Positions 52,562 through 61,348 of a stretch of DNA of 64,000 nt are shown here, piece after piece. The notes under the pieces were generated by a model. It had not been told where the DNA came from and did no database searches. It was given only the letters and a program-made list of their open reading frames with translations. Every line of letters begins with the position of its first letter. Positions within the stretch are counted from its first letter, which is position 1. Source of the stretch: CBDCPI01 sp965220245 (GTDB lineage Bacteria > Chloroflexota > Dehalococcoidia > Lucifugimonadales > UBA3495); contig CBDCPI010000015.1 in NCBI GenBank assembly GCA_965220245.1, positions 61,739 through 125,738 of the forward strand, in the 5' to 3' direction. The position numbers and the translations under genes were made by a program.

Positions 52562-53490
52562 CTAGAAGACCGGCTGGCGTTTCTCCTTGAATGCCTGAAT
52601 GCCCTCGGTGGGGTGAGATGAGGTCGCTACGTATTGGATAAAGGCTGAAGACTCCAAGGCAACACCGTCACGTAGGGGCAGGTCCTGGCCCCGCTGGGTG
52701 ACTGCCTTGATCAGACCGAACCCTGGGCGGCTCTTGGTGCGCAGATGCCCCAGTAGCTCTTCCAGATTCTGGTCCAGTTCCTCCGCTGGGACCGCCCGGA
52801 GCACCAGACCCCATTCTTGGGCCTCGGTCCCCGACAGCCAGCGCCCGGTGGTCAAGAGCTCCATCGCCCGCTGCATCCCGATACGCCGGGGCAATCTTTG
52901 GGTCGAGCCGCCGCCGGGCATCAGGCCAAAGTTCACGTGCTGGTCGCCGATACGGGCGTCCTCGGCGGCGATGATAAGGTCGCAGGCCAGCAGCAATTCC
53001 AGCCCCCCAGCCAGCGCAAAACCTTGGACCACGGCGATGACGGGCACCGGCAAGGCTTCCAACTGGAACAGCGCCCGGTTCATCCGGCCCAGAAATTCGT
53101 CGAGCCGCTCCGGAGCAGCAAAGGCGGACTCGAAGTAGGTGAGATCGGCCCCGGCGCAAAAAGCCCGGCCCTTGCCTCGCACCACTAGTATTACAACGAC
53201 GCTTCCTCAATTTGGTCAGGCATTGGCCGGAAATCACGCCGCGGAAGGCAAGGCAACCAAGCTGTCAAGCATGTGGGCAGGTCGCCATGAAGAAGTCCTC
53301 AAGGTCCTATTCTTGTGAACCGTCGTTGTAATACTAGGGCCTTGATGTCTTCGTCTCCGGCCACATCGGCGGTCGCCGACGAGAACTCGTCGAGCAGCTC
53401 CATGCTCAACGCATTCAGCGCGCCGGGCCGGTTGAGCCAAATGGTGGCCGCCGCGTTTTCTTTTTCCAACTTGATGTTGGTATACTCCAC
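52562..53490 (-). pseudogene. Enoyl-CoA hydratase/isomerase, interrupted by a 145-bp element
   Basis: From GTG 53490 (GGAGGT five bases upstream) the N-terminal part reads IKLEKENAAATIWLNRPGAL and DEDIKAL, then enters foreign sequence. The remainder resumes at 53185 as VVRGKGRAFCAGADL, with PVIAVVQGFALAGGLELLLA, GLMPGGGSTQRLPR and the normal C-terminus. Removing 53189-53333 plus one CTAG restores a single crotonase-fold protein of about 260 residues that would hydrate enoyl-CoA in beta-oxidation. Insertion shifts the frame and adds a stop at 53299, so the gene is inactive. Confidence 0.85.
53189..53333. mobile_element. 145-bp MITE inserted in the enoyl-CoA hydratase gene
   Basis: Terminal inverted repeats TATTACAACGACG (53189-53201) and CGTCGTTGTAATA (53321-53333), flanked by the direct repeat CTAG (53185-53188, 53334-53337). 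A CTAG duplication is typical of some IS5-group elements. Non-coding, unrelated to elements A-D. Confidence 0.85.
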
Positions 53491-53632
53491 TGAGCACCTC
53501 CAGAGAATGGCTACCGACTGGCGGCAGCCGACCAAAATAATATAACAGACCACTACCCGGACAACACCCTGCCGGGAGCCCCGGCCTTTGAGCTACCCCT
53601 AACAACTGCCAAGACGGTACCAAGCGAGAGAA

Positions 53633-53971
53633 TTGCCTGGACAACACGATAGACCCGGCGCGACTCTCAGGGTGCGAGTCCAGCCCAAGGCGTCTCGCAA
53701 CCGGACCGATGGTTATCGTGACGGTACTTTGCGGTTACGGGTCACGGCCCCGCCGGAAGACGGCAAAGCCAACCAAGCCATGTTGGTGCTGGTGGCGGAG
53801 ACTCTGGGTGTACCGAAGAGTCGGCTCCGGATTACCCGAGGAAACGCCTCCAGAAACAAACTGGTCTTAGTTGAAGACCTTACCCCGGAGGAAATGAATG
53901 GCATACTTGAACTTCGGCTGGGTAATTCACGGCTATCTGGCCGGGGCTCAGGGCCCTACCCGGCCCCGTGA
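53633..53971 (+). CDS. DUF167 (YggU) family protein
   Basis: A 112-residue small protein: LRVRVQPKASRNRTDGYRDG, then RLRVTAPPEDGKANQAMLVL and RLRITRGNASRNKLV, the whole DUF167 domain. Start is TTG 53633; no stronger start is seen. Function unknown. Its 3' end overlaps the phosphatase gene by 74 bases, so its last 25 residues may not be conserved. Confidence 0.85.
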   Translation: MPGQHDRPGATLRVRVQPKASRNRTDGYRDGTLRLRVTAPPEDGKANQAMLVLVAETLGVPKSRLRITRGNASRNKLVLVEDLTPEEMNGILELRLGNSRLSGRGSGPYPAP

Positions 53972-54380
53972 CTTGGTGTTTCTCAAGCTTCAGGGTATCC
54001 GCGCCATTGTGCGGATGGAGCAACAGACCATCTCGGGAGAAAGCTTGGAGCTGTTGGACCTGTACGTCCCCGTGGAGGACTTCACCCCTCCAACCCCGGA
54101 CCAGATCGACCAGATGGTCCAGTTCATCTCCGAGCAGATCGAGACCTGGGAACGGCCGGTGGCGGTTACCTGCTACGCCGGGTTGGGCCGGACCGGCACG
54201 GTACTGGCTTGTTACTTGGTGCATTCGGGGTATTCGGCTGGTCAGGCCATTCAATCGGTGCGGGAATTGAGGCCCCGGTCTATTCAGACCCGGGAGCAGG
54301 AAGAAGCGATTTACCATTACGAGGACTTGCTAAACACCCGTGCCGGGGGACGCCGGGCAAAAGCCCGGGAAGACCTCTAG
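53898..54380 (+). CDS. Dual-specificity (tyrosine-type) protein phosphatase
   Basis: A 160-residue phosphatase with the CX5R signature CYAGLGRTGT in AVTCYAGLGRTGTVLACYLV, preceded by DLYVPVEDFTPPTPDQID holding the general-acid Asp, and followed by AIQSVRELRPRSIQTREQE. Small DSP-like enzymes remove phosphate from Ser/Thr/Tyr or lipids. ATG 53898 has GGAGG upstream within the DUF167 gene; the genes overlap and are co-translated. Confidence 0.9.
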   Translation: MAYLNFGWVIHGYLAGAQGPTRPRDLVFLKLQGIRAIVRMEQQTISGESLELLDLYVPVEDFTPPTPDQIDQMVQFISEQIETWERPVAVTCYAGLGRTGTVLACYLVHSGYSAGQAIQSVRELRPRSIQTREQEEAIYHYEDLLNTRAGGRRAKAREDL

Positions 54381-54680
54381 GCATGAGTCATCCCGGAGTT
54401 TTGGGGCAGACGGTGAAGTGTGGGGGGCGGTGCTGATGCTGTCCACTATCTCGCATTCTACCAGCCGGTCCGCCAGCAGTTTCAGCGTCCAACTGGCCCG
54501 GCGGTTCAGCACACGCCAGCGCAATCAAGTGGGCTTGTCCATGCCCGTCCAGTTTCTTCGGCCACCGATTGAAATAGACTCACAAGCTCTGTGGGCAGGC
54601 GTGCCCTATCCAAACCCAGTCACGTTGGGGCAAAATAACGCCTGCAATCCCGCCAATAGGGATACGAGGAGAGGAAGACC
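54381..54680. other. Intergenic stretch before the HpaB-type gene
   Basis: About 300 bases without a convincing gene. I see none of the local repeat families. GAGGAG at 54668-54673 is the ribosome site of the next gene. Confidence 0.45.
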
Positions 54681-56132
54681 ATGCCGGCTAGGACAGGCGC
54701 GGACTACATCGCCGGGCTTCGAGAGAACCCGCCCAACATCTACATCAACGGGGCGGCAGTGGGGGATGTTACCACCTATCCCGGCTTGCGCAACGGGGTA
54801 CAGACTCTGGCGGCCCTCTATGACATGCAGCACGACCCGGCGCTGCGGGATGACATGACCTATCTCTCGCCTAGCACTGGAGACCGGGTGGGCTTGTCTT
54901 TCATCACCCCCAAGACGCTGGATGAACTGGAGCGCCGACGGGTCATGATGACCAACTGGGCCCGGGTGACCAAGGGGATGATGGGACGCACTCCCGACTT
55001 TCTGAACGTCAGCTTCATGGCGATGGCCGCCGCCGGGGACTACTATGCCCAGAACCGGCCGGAGTTCAAGAAAAACATTCAGTCCTACTACGAATACATC
55101 CGGGAAAAGGACCTGGTGTTGACCCACACTCTGGTCAACTTGCAGCGCAACCGCACGCCAACGGGAGCCTTGATTGAGGATTCCACCGATATTGCTCTGT
55201 CGGTAGTCGAGGAGACCGACGCCGGTATCGTGGTCAACGGCGCCCGGGTCCTGGCCACCCTGCCCCTGGCCGATGAAATTGCAGTCTATCCCGCCCGGTC
55301 CCACGTGCTGCCGCAAGGCGCCCCCGGGCGCACTTCCTTTGCCTTCTCCATTCCTTGCAACGCCCCGGGGCTGAAATTTCTCTGCCGGGAGAGCTTCGAC
55401 TTGGAGCGCTCCCATTTCGACCATCCCTTGGGGTCTCGCTTCGAAGAAATGGACGCTGTGGCCTTCTTCGACAACGTGCTGGTCCCTTGGGAGCGTGTGT
55501 TCCTGTTGGGGGACGTGGAACTGTGCAACAACATGTCCATGAATACCCGGCAGTACGTTCACTCGGGGCACCAGGTAGTGGCCAAGAACGTGGTGAAGTG
55601 CGAGTTCATCTTGGGGCTGGCCAACTTGATGGTGCAATCGTTGGGCTCCGGCCATCAGCCTCAAGTGCAGCAAATGATGGCCGAGATCATCGAAAACCTG
55701 GAAGTTGCCAAGGCCTGTCTCCGGGCCGCCGAGGCGGATGCCGAGGTCGACCACTGGGGGGTCATGTGCCCGGCCGAGTTTCCGTTGATGATCGCTCGCC
55801 AGTTGTTCATCCGGATGTATCCCCGGATGGCGGAGATTCTCCACCTGCTGGGGTCGAGCAGTCTCATGGCGTTGCCCACCGAGGCCGACCTGACAGGGCC
55901 CTTGGCGGCGGATATAGATCGTTATCTGGAGACGGACAGCACTTCCGCCGAAGAGCGAATCAGGATTTTCCGCTTGGCCTGGGATGCGTGTTGCAGCGCT
56001 TTCGGCTCCCGGCAAGTCCTGTACGAGCGGTTTTTTCAGGGCGACCGGAACCGCAACGTGGTTATCCTGAACAACCTCTACGATAAGGGACCGATGACCG
56101 AGTGGGTGCGGGAGTTTTTATTGGAGGAGTAG
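54681..56132 (+). CDS. HpaB-type flavin-dependent aromatic monooxygenase
   Basis: A 483-residue oxygenase component of the 4-hydroxyphenylacetate 3-monooxygenase family, using FADH2 from a separate reductase. Blocks: TGADYIAGLRENPPNIYING at the start, LTHTLVNLQRNRTPT, the flavin loop HFDHPLGSRFEEMDAVAFFD, NVLVPWERVFLLGD, and FILGLANLMVQSLG. Acyl-CoA-dehydrogenase-like fold. It would hydroxylate a phenolic compound. No HpaC reductase is adjacent. Confidence 0.9.
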   Translation: MPARTGADYIAGLRENPPNIYINGAAVGDVTTYPGLRNGVQTLAALYDMQHDPALRDDMTYLSPSTGDRVGLSFITPKTLDELERRRVMMTNWARVTKGMMGRTPDFLNVSFMAMAAAGDYYAQNRPEFKKNIQSYYEYIREKDLVLTHTLVNLQRNRTPTGALIEDSTDIALSVVEETDAGIVVNGARVLATLPLADEIAVYPARSHVLPQGAPGRTSFAFSIPCNAPGLKFLCRESFDLERSHFDHPLGSRFEEMDAVAFFDNVLVPWERVFLLGDVELCNNMSMNTRQYVHSGHQVVAKNVVKCEFILGLANLMVQSLGSGHQPQVQQMMAEIIENLEVAKACLRAAEADAEVDHWGVMCPAEFPLMIARQLFIRMYPRMAEILHLLGSSSLMALPTEADLTGPLAADIDRYLETDSTSAEERIRIFRLAWDACCSAFGSRQVLYERFFQGDRNRNVVILNNLYDKGPMTEWVREFLLEE

Positions 56133-56133
56133 T

Positions 56134-56170
56134 GCAACGACTAGGGGCCGATGCCGCCCCTAGTCGTTGC
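56134..56170. terminator. Bidirectional terminator between convergent genes
   Basis: Perfect 15-bp arms GCAACGACTAGGGGC (56134-56148) and GCCCCTAGTCGTTGC (56156-56170) around seven bases. It lies between the HpaB-type gene and the MFS gene and covers the last codons and stop of the latter. Confidence 0.75.
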
Positions 56171-57620
56171 CGGCCGACGCCGGCGCTGTCGCAGGTGGGC
56201 GGGGCTGTCCGCCCACGGGCACAGTTTTTGCTTCCGGCGGCAGGTCGTCTTCCCAGTTGGGTATGAGGATGTGGGAGGGCGATTGCAGGCTGGCGATGAC
56301 GAATACTCCCCCCAAGCTAAAGGCGATCGACAGCCCCATAACCACATTGAATGACCCGCTGGCAAAGACAACCAAGCCAGCCAAGGCGGTCGCCACGGCG
56401 TGACCCATCAACGCCCCGGTGGTCTGCCAGCCGTAGACCGAACCCATGGGGCCTTCACCAAAGTACTGGCGGTTTATTATCAGGTAGCCGGTCCATTCAC
56501 CGCCGAATCCGAGCCCGAAAAGGGCGGCGAACAAGTAGAAGACCCAGGGATCTTGGGCCCAGAATAATATCAGGACCGTTACGCCCTGAATTGCCAGGCT
56601 GGCGGCCATCATCTTCCGGGTGCCGTACATTTCGGCCAGGATGGGCGTTATAAACCGGCTGATCACGCTGACCATAGACAGGATGGTCAGTACGATCCCG
56701 GCCGAAGCCAGAGAGGTGAAGACTCCCCGGTCGAAGGCCATGGGAATGACGTAAATCAGCACGACGCCGTGGCCGGCGCAACCCAGTCCGTGGATTATGG
56801 GCAGGTCGAAGAAGGGTGTCGTGCGGCGAATGTGCTGGTTGAAGACCTTGAGACGCAACATCTCGGTGCCGATCGGCCGGATTATCCGCGGCGTGTCGGT
56901 GGGCTTGGCCCCATAGGGTTCGATGCCCAAGTCGGCGGGCCGGTTTCGCATTAACGGCAGTAGTAACAGCATGGCGCCGCCGCCGATGGCCCCCAGCAGG
57001 AAGAAGGTGCCTCCCCAACCAACGCCGTCGATGGCGTACCCGATTACCGGCGCCATAATGCCGGTGCCGATACCTCCGGCCGCCCACAGGATGCCGATGC
57101 CCAAGCCCAACCGCCTCCGGAACCAGCCGCTGACCGCCGCCATCAGAGGCACCATAGCCAAGGACTGGGTCAAGGAAAGCATGACGCCGAAGAACAGGAA
57201 AAAGTGCCAGACCTCGGTGGTCTGCCCCAGCATGATCATGCTGGCGCCGAACATGACCCCGGAGCACAACAGCATTTTGCGGGAGCCGTAGCGGTCGCCC
57301 AGCCAGCCCGTGATGGGGGCAAAAATAGCCCCGAACAGGTAATAAGTCGCCATGGCCGCGCCGATGGTGAATATTCCCCAACCGAAGTCCCCGTTGGGAT
57401 CGCTCAGCGGCGGCACCATGATCCCGGCGGCCATGCTGATGGAACTGCCGAAAATCTGCACCGTGGCCAAGATGCCGATAATGACCCAGCTATAGTGGAA
57501 GCGCACCGGAATTCGGGAGGCGCCCAGCTTGAGCTTGGGCCGGTCGACCAGCGCGAAAAGAGAAAGACCGACGGCGACGGCGCCGATGGCGATAATGAGA
57601 ATTGCGACGTTGTTCGCCAT
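56160..57620 (-). CDS. MFS transporter 3
   Basis: A 486-residue carrier with 12 predicted segments; GWLGDRYGSRKMLL is the signature loop. Segment 1 region: IPVRFHYSWVIIGILATVQI, then SSISMAAGIMVPPLSDPNGD. Central loop PYGAKPTDTPRIIRPIG; second-half motif AEMYGTRKMMAASL. The tail ends HILIPNWEDDLPPEA. It is a clear paralogue of the carrier at 57878 and more distantly of 17696. Substrate unknown, probably an organic anion. Confidence 0.87.
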   Translation of the reverse strand: MANNVAILIIAIGAVAVGLSLFALVDRPKLKLGASRIPVRFHYSWVIIGILATVQIFGSSISMAAGIMVPPLSDPNGDFGWGIFTIGAAMATYYLFGAIFAPITGWLGDRYGSRKMLLCSGVMFGASMIMLGQTTEVWHFFLFFGVMLSLTQSLAMVPLMAAVSGWFRRRLGLGIGILWAAGGIGTGIMAPVIGYAIDGVGWGGTFFLLGAIGGGAMLLLLPLMRNRPADLGIEPYGAKPTDTPRIIRPIGTEMLRLKVFNQHIRRTTPFFDLPIIHGLGCAGHGVVLIYVIPMAFDRGVFTSLASAGIVLTILSMVSVISRFITPILAEMYGTRKMMAASLAIQGVTVLILFWAQDPWVFYLFAALFGLGFGGEWTGYLIINRQYFGEGPMGSVYGWQTTGALMGHAVATALAGLVVFASGSFNVVMGLSIAFSLGGVFVIASLQSPSHILIPNWEDDLPPEAKTVPVGGQPRPPATAPASAGND

Positions 57621-57877
57621 TAACCTTCCAGTAATTCCCTGCCGCCCCGGCTAGAGCTAACGCGCTCTGGGGCCAATATCGGAGCTAACTTGGGCAGGTG
57701 CTCAATCGGAATAGACAAGGGAGGCCCTCTGCCTTCGGCTGTCTCTTAGGGAAAGCAAAATAATATGACGGGGGTATTATAACAGATTCGAATGACTTGT
57801 GACGGCCACGCCGACACCGGTTTATGCCGGGCTGGAGCGGGTCCGGTTAACCGGGTGGTCGAGCCGGTAGGGGGTGG

Positions 57878-59302
57878 CTAACCGTCGCCGGACGCCGGGG
57901 CGGAGAGGACCGATGTTTGGGCTTCGGTGGGCAGGCCCTCTTCCCAGTCGGGGATGAGCACTTGGGAGGTGGAGTCAAGATTGGCGATTACCCAAACTCC
58001 GGTCAGGCTGAAAGCGGCTGACAGCGCAAACACCGGGTAGTAGGAGCCGGTGGCGACTATGACCAAGCCCGCCAACGCGGTGGTGACCGCATGACCCAGC
58101 ATCGCTCCGGTCATTTGCCAACCGTAGCAGGAGCCCATGGGGCCGTCGCCGAAGTATCGCCGGTTGATTTCCAGGTAGCTGGTCCACTCGCCGCCGAAGC
58201 CAAACCCGAAGACCACCGCAAAGAGGTAGAACACCCACGGGTCATGGGCTACGAACAGGACCGGTACCGTTAGCCCTTGGATTAGCAGGCTGGCAGCCAT
58301 CATTTTTCTAGGGCCGTAGACTTCCGCCAGAATCGGACTGCCCAGACGGCTGATGATGCTCACCAAGGAGATAATACTCACGGTATAAGCGGCAGTGGCT
58401 AGGTCAATTCCCTGTTCGACCGCCAAGGGCACCACGTAGATCAGCACGATGCCGTGGCCGGCGCAACCCAGGGCGTGGATCAGGGGCAGGTCCCAAAAGG
58501 CGTGGGTCCGCCGCATGTGCTGGTTGAACACCTTTAGGCGAAGCTTCACTATCGCCGGGCTCATGGGGACGGGCTTCGGGTCATTTTCCCTGGTCCCGTA
58601 GGGTTCGATCCCCAGGTCGGCGGGCTTGCTTCGAATAAAGGGCCAGAGCAACAGCATGATTCCGGAACCGGCTATTCCGATGGCCAAGAAAGCATCTCTC
58701 CACCCCAAGATCTCCAACAAGTAGGCGATCAAGGGCGCCAAGACCGCGGTCCCGATGCCGCCGACGGCCCAGAGGATGCCAATGCCCATCCCCAACCGGC
58801 GCCGGAACCAGCCGGTGATCGACGACATGAGGGGCACCATCGTGATGGACGCGGTGGCCGACATGAACATGCTGTAGAAGACGAAGAACTGCCAGACGTG
58901 ACTAACAAACCCCAATGAGACCATGCCAAGGCCGTACATCAGGATGCCTACCAGCATCATCCGCCGGGCCCCGAACCGGTCTCCCAAATGGCCGCTGACC
59001 GGAGCGTAGATGGCGCTAAAGAGATAGTACAAAGCAATGGCCGCGCCGATCGTCCCCACGCTCCAGCCGAAGTCGCCGCCCTCTTCGCTTAGAGGCGCCA
59101 CCATGATCCCGGCCACGAAGAAGATGGAACTGCCGAATATTTGGACGATAGCCAAGACGGCAACGATGATCCAGCTATAGTGGACCCTTGGCGACAGCGG
59201 CTTCCCTTTTCCGCCGCGTATTCGGTTATTGGCGAAGCCGGTGCCCACCAGCAGCACCAACAATAGCCCGACGCCGAGGATAAGCAAAGGAGTGTAGGTC
59301 AT
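57878..59302 (-). CDS. MFS transporter 4
   Basis: A 474-residue paralogue of the downstream carrier: VHYSWIIVAVLAIVQIFGSS, GHLGDRFGARRMM, SITGWFRRRLGMGIGILWAV, and tail QVLIPDWEEGLPTEAQ. Start set at ATG 59302 (MTYTPLLILGVGLLLV), where the first membrane segment begins; upstream in-frame codons to 59407 are charged and unlike the family. The two carriers form a tandem pair, 257 bases apart. Confidence 0.87.
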   Translation of the reverse strand: MTYTPLLILGVGLLLVLLVGTGFANNRIRGGKGKPLSPRVHYSWIIVAVLAIVQIFGSSIFFVAGIMVAPLSEEGGDFGWSVGTIGAAIALYYLFSAIYAPVSGHLGDRFGARRMMLVGILMYGLGMVSLGFVSHVWQFFVFYSMFMSATASITMVPLMSSITGWFRRRLGMGIGILWAVGGIGTAVLAPLIAYLLEILGWRDAFLAIGIAGSGIMLLLWPFIRSKPADLGIEPYGTRENDPKPVPMSPAIVKLRLKVFNQHMRRTHAFWDLPLIHALGCAGHGIVLIYVVPLAVEQGIDLATAAYTVSIISLVSIISRLGSPILAEVYGPRKMMAASLLIQGLTVPVLFVAHDPWVFYLFAVVFGFGFGGEWTSYLEINRRYFGDGPMGSCYGWQMTGAMLGHAVTTALAGLVIVATGSYYPVFALSAAFSLTGVWVIANLDSTSQVLIPDWEEGLPTEAQTSVLSAPASGDG

Positions 59303-59420
59303 GGTCCGGGCACGTTCATGTTTGTCATCATTATCTAGGAAGCGGTCCCGGCACAAAGCCGGGGAGATTCGGATAGCCTTGGGCCGGTCTGGCGCCCTGT
59401 CCGCCATCGCCAGACCGAGT

Positions 59421-60247
59421 CTAGATCATGAAGTTCATCTGGTTAACGATGTTATCTCCGAAAGCCCGGTCGCCTTGGACCGATACTCTACCGGAGGCCA
59501 AGGCTTGGGCGGGTTCCCATCGGCCGCAGCCCAAGCAAAGGAAGGTCTCAGTGTCCATGGTCAAGTGTACCGTGGGGTCGGCAGGCGGCTGTTCCATCAG
59601 CCGGGCACGGCTTGATTCCGTGACTATCGGCAACACCCGGCCGGCGTCTCCGGTTATCTCAAACACCACGGTAGTGCCGTCGGCGGCTTGGGCCTTTCTC
59701 CCTACAACAAAGGGCATGGCCATCGCCACCCGCCCAATCGAGTGCTCCGCCACCGGGCCGCTGCGGTGGCCGGCTTGGCCCACTGCCCGGCGAATGTCCT
59801 GTTCATGGACCCAGGCGTCGAAGATTCGGATACGCAGGAACTCGGCTACTGTCCCCGGCCCGACGGGAGTTTGAGTTTCGACCAAAAAGTCCGCTTCACT
59901 CATGGCGCGGAGTTGCTGCATCCGCTCGGCGGTTACTTCTTGGAACTCGGCCAACACTCGGGCCCCGGTCCAAGAACGGCGCCAGTCGACCAGCACCTCG
60001 TTTCGTTGGCCGACGTCGTTGCGAACGTGAGCAGTGTCTTCTGGCGTGTGGTCGGGTCCCGGCCGACCCAGGACCCCGATTCGGAACCGGCTAAGTGGGA
60101 CACTTGGTCTTGCACCGACCAGCCGGGGCACTCGGTCGGCGTCTTCCACTGCTCTTCAGTTAAGGGTGAGCAAAGGTCGGCGATGGAGCGCCACACCTGC
60201 TCCATATTGTCCACCAGTTCCAGATCGGACACGGCGGAGTCCTCCAC
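59421..60247 (-). pseudogene. Maleylpyruvate-isomerase/DinB-like protein, frameshifted
   Basis: From ATG 60247 the first frame gives LELVDNMEQVWRSIADLC and ECPGWSVQDQVSHLAGSE, the metal-binding N-terminal part of the mycothiol-dependent maleylpyruvate isomerase group. Similarity then shifts by -1 to a second frame with HVRNDVGQRNEVLVDWRRSW, FLRIRIFDAWVHEQDIRRAV and a C-terminal SCP-like domain. The shift falls near 60040-60070. Restoring one base would give about 275 residues. Real decay and sequencing error cannot be told apart. Confidence 0.75.
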
Positions 60248-60276
60248 ATATAGTGCTTGTTTTAGGCATTATACGG

Positions 60277-60780
60277 TTAACGGGCCCGGTTGGCCTCTTG
60301 TTCTTGGCGTTGCCGCTCCCGGTAGACGATCAACTGGGCAGCCTCTTCGGGCGCCATGCGCCCCACCGGCCCCGAGGCGTACATCGAGCCCAACACTACG
60401 CCGCTGCGGCTGAGCATAAACTCCGCGGGTTGGATGAAACCGCCGCGGTCCTCGGACCACCAAGCGCCAATGGCGGCGGCGTCCTCTTTGGTCGCGCCGT
60501 AGCCCACGGTGAAGCTGAGGCCGGTAGCGGCTACTTGCTTGGCTTCCTCGAGACCGTCCACGCTGACCGCGTAGATAGTGGCTTCCAACTCTGCCAGTTT
60601 GTCCTTGGCTGCTTCCCAAGCGGCCAACTGCCGCAGGCAGTAGGGTCACCAGTGGCCCCGGTAGAAAAGCACCACGCCGTAACGTCCGGGTATGTCGGCG
60701 GGAATCGTCAATGGTTTACCTTCGACCGTCTGAAAGGTCATCTCCGGAAACCGGGAACCCTGTTGAAGTTTCTCGCCCAA
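60277..60780 (-). CDS. Peroxiredoxin/AhpC-TSA-like protein, predicted selenoprotein (UxxC)
   Basis: Starting at TTG 60780 (AAGGAG six bases upstream) the frame runs 167 residues to 60277 with a single TGA at 60646-60648 (codon 45). Before it: SRFPEMTFQTVEGKPLTIPA and VVLFYRGHW; after it: PYCLRQLAAWEAAKDKLAEL, LSFTVGYGATKEDAAAIG and FIQPAEFMLSRSGVVLGSMY. Homologues read RGxWCPYC, so TGA replaces the first Cys of the redox CxxC pair, giving Sec45 and Cys48. A hairpin follows at 28 nt. Probably a cytoplasmic thiol peroxidase or oxidoreductase. Confidence 0.88.
60605..60627 (-). promoter_or_regulatory. Candidate bacterial SECIS hairpin of the UxxC gene
   Basis: On the minus strand TTGGC-C-GCTT-GGG-AAGC-A-GCCAA folds into nine base pairs with one C-A mismatch and a GGG apical loop. 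The loop begins 28 nt after the TGA, inside the window for bacterial SECIS elements. A smaller CTGCC/GGCAG stem nearer the TGA is too close to act. Confidence 0.7.
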
Positions 60781-60956
60781 CTTAGTCTCCTTATTCAATC
60801 GTGGGTATGTGTCCGGTCTCCCGGACCACAACCTCCTAAACCGCTCACCCCCTGTTCAAGCTAGGGGCAAGCTCTGAGCGCAGGTCAAAGGGGCCGAGGC
60901 CCAAGGGAGCCGACTCAAAGCACTTCCGTGCTATAGCCCCGGCCCCCGGCGGCGGA

Positions 60957-61223
60957 TTACCCGCTCCGGGCTATCTGGACCACCAGAGCGGCGATGATGC
61001 CGCCGCCGATGGCCCAAGTTGCCAGAAACAGGCGGTCTATCCTGGCGTTGACCGCCTGGAACCCTTGGTCCATCCGCCCGTTGGTCTCCCGGACTTCCTG
61101 GCGGATTTCCAGCAGTCCATCGTCCAACCGGCGGCTGAGGTCCTGTATGGCGATGGACTGCTGTTCCATCTGCCCCTCCAGCCGCCCCAGCCGGGTATCG
61201 TCACCCTCGGTTGCTGTTGTCAT
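60957..61223 (-). CDS. Small coiled-coil membrane protein, short paralogue
   Basis: An 88-residue protein: an N-terminal coiled coil (DDTRLGRLEGQMEQQSIAIQ, DLSRRLDDGLLEIRQEV), one hendecad NGRMDQGFQAV, and a C-terminal membrane helix (FLATWAIGGGIIAALVVQIA). ATG 61223 is chosen by comparison with the longer paralogue upstream. Probably membrane-anchored and oligomeric; function unknown. Confidence 0.7.
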   Translation of the reverse strand: MTTATEGDDTRLGRLEGQMEQQSIAIQDLSRRLDDGLLEIRQEVRETNGRMDQGFQAVNARIDRLFLATWAIGGGIIAALVVQIARSG

Positions 61224-61348
61224 TTTATCCGGACCGAGTCCTTCGACTGCACTCCGTTCCGCCTGTGGCTCCACTCCGCTGCGCTTTCAAGTAACTGCTC
61301 CGGTTGCCCCCGAAACATTACTAACCCCGGCCCCCGGCGGATTACCGA

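Noticed and set aside
54606..56015. Long minus-strand open frame opposite the HpaB-type gene
   Set aside because: It mirrors the codon pattern of a well-recognised gene on the other strand and has no recognisable protein features; a GC-rich shadow.
60634..60646. Small CTGCC/GGCAG stem just after the TGA of the UxxC gene as the SECIS element
   Set aside because: Its loop would be only about 10 nt after the TGA, closer than known bacterial SECIS loops; the larger stem at 60605-60627 fits better.
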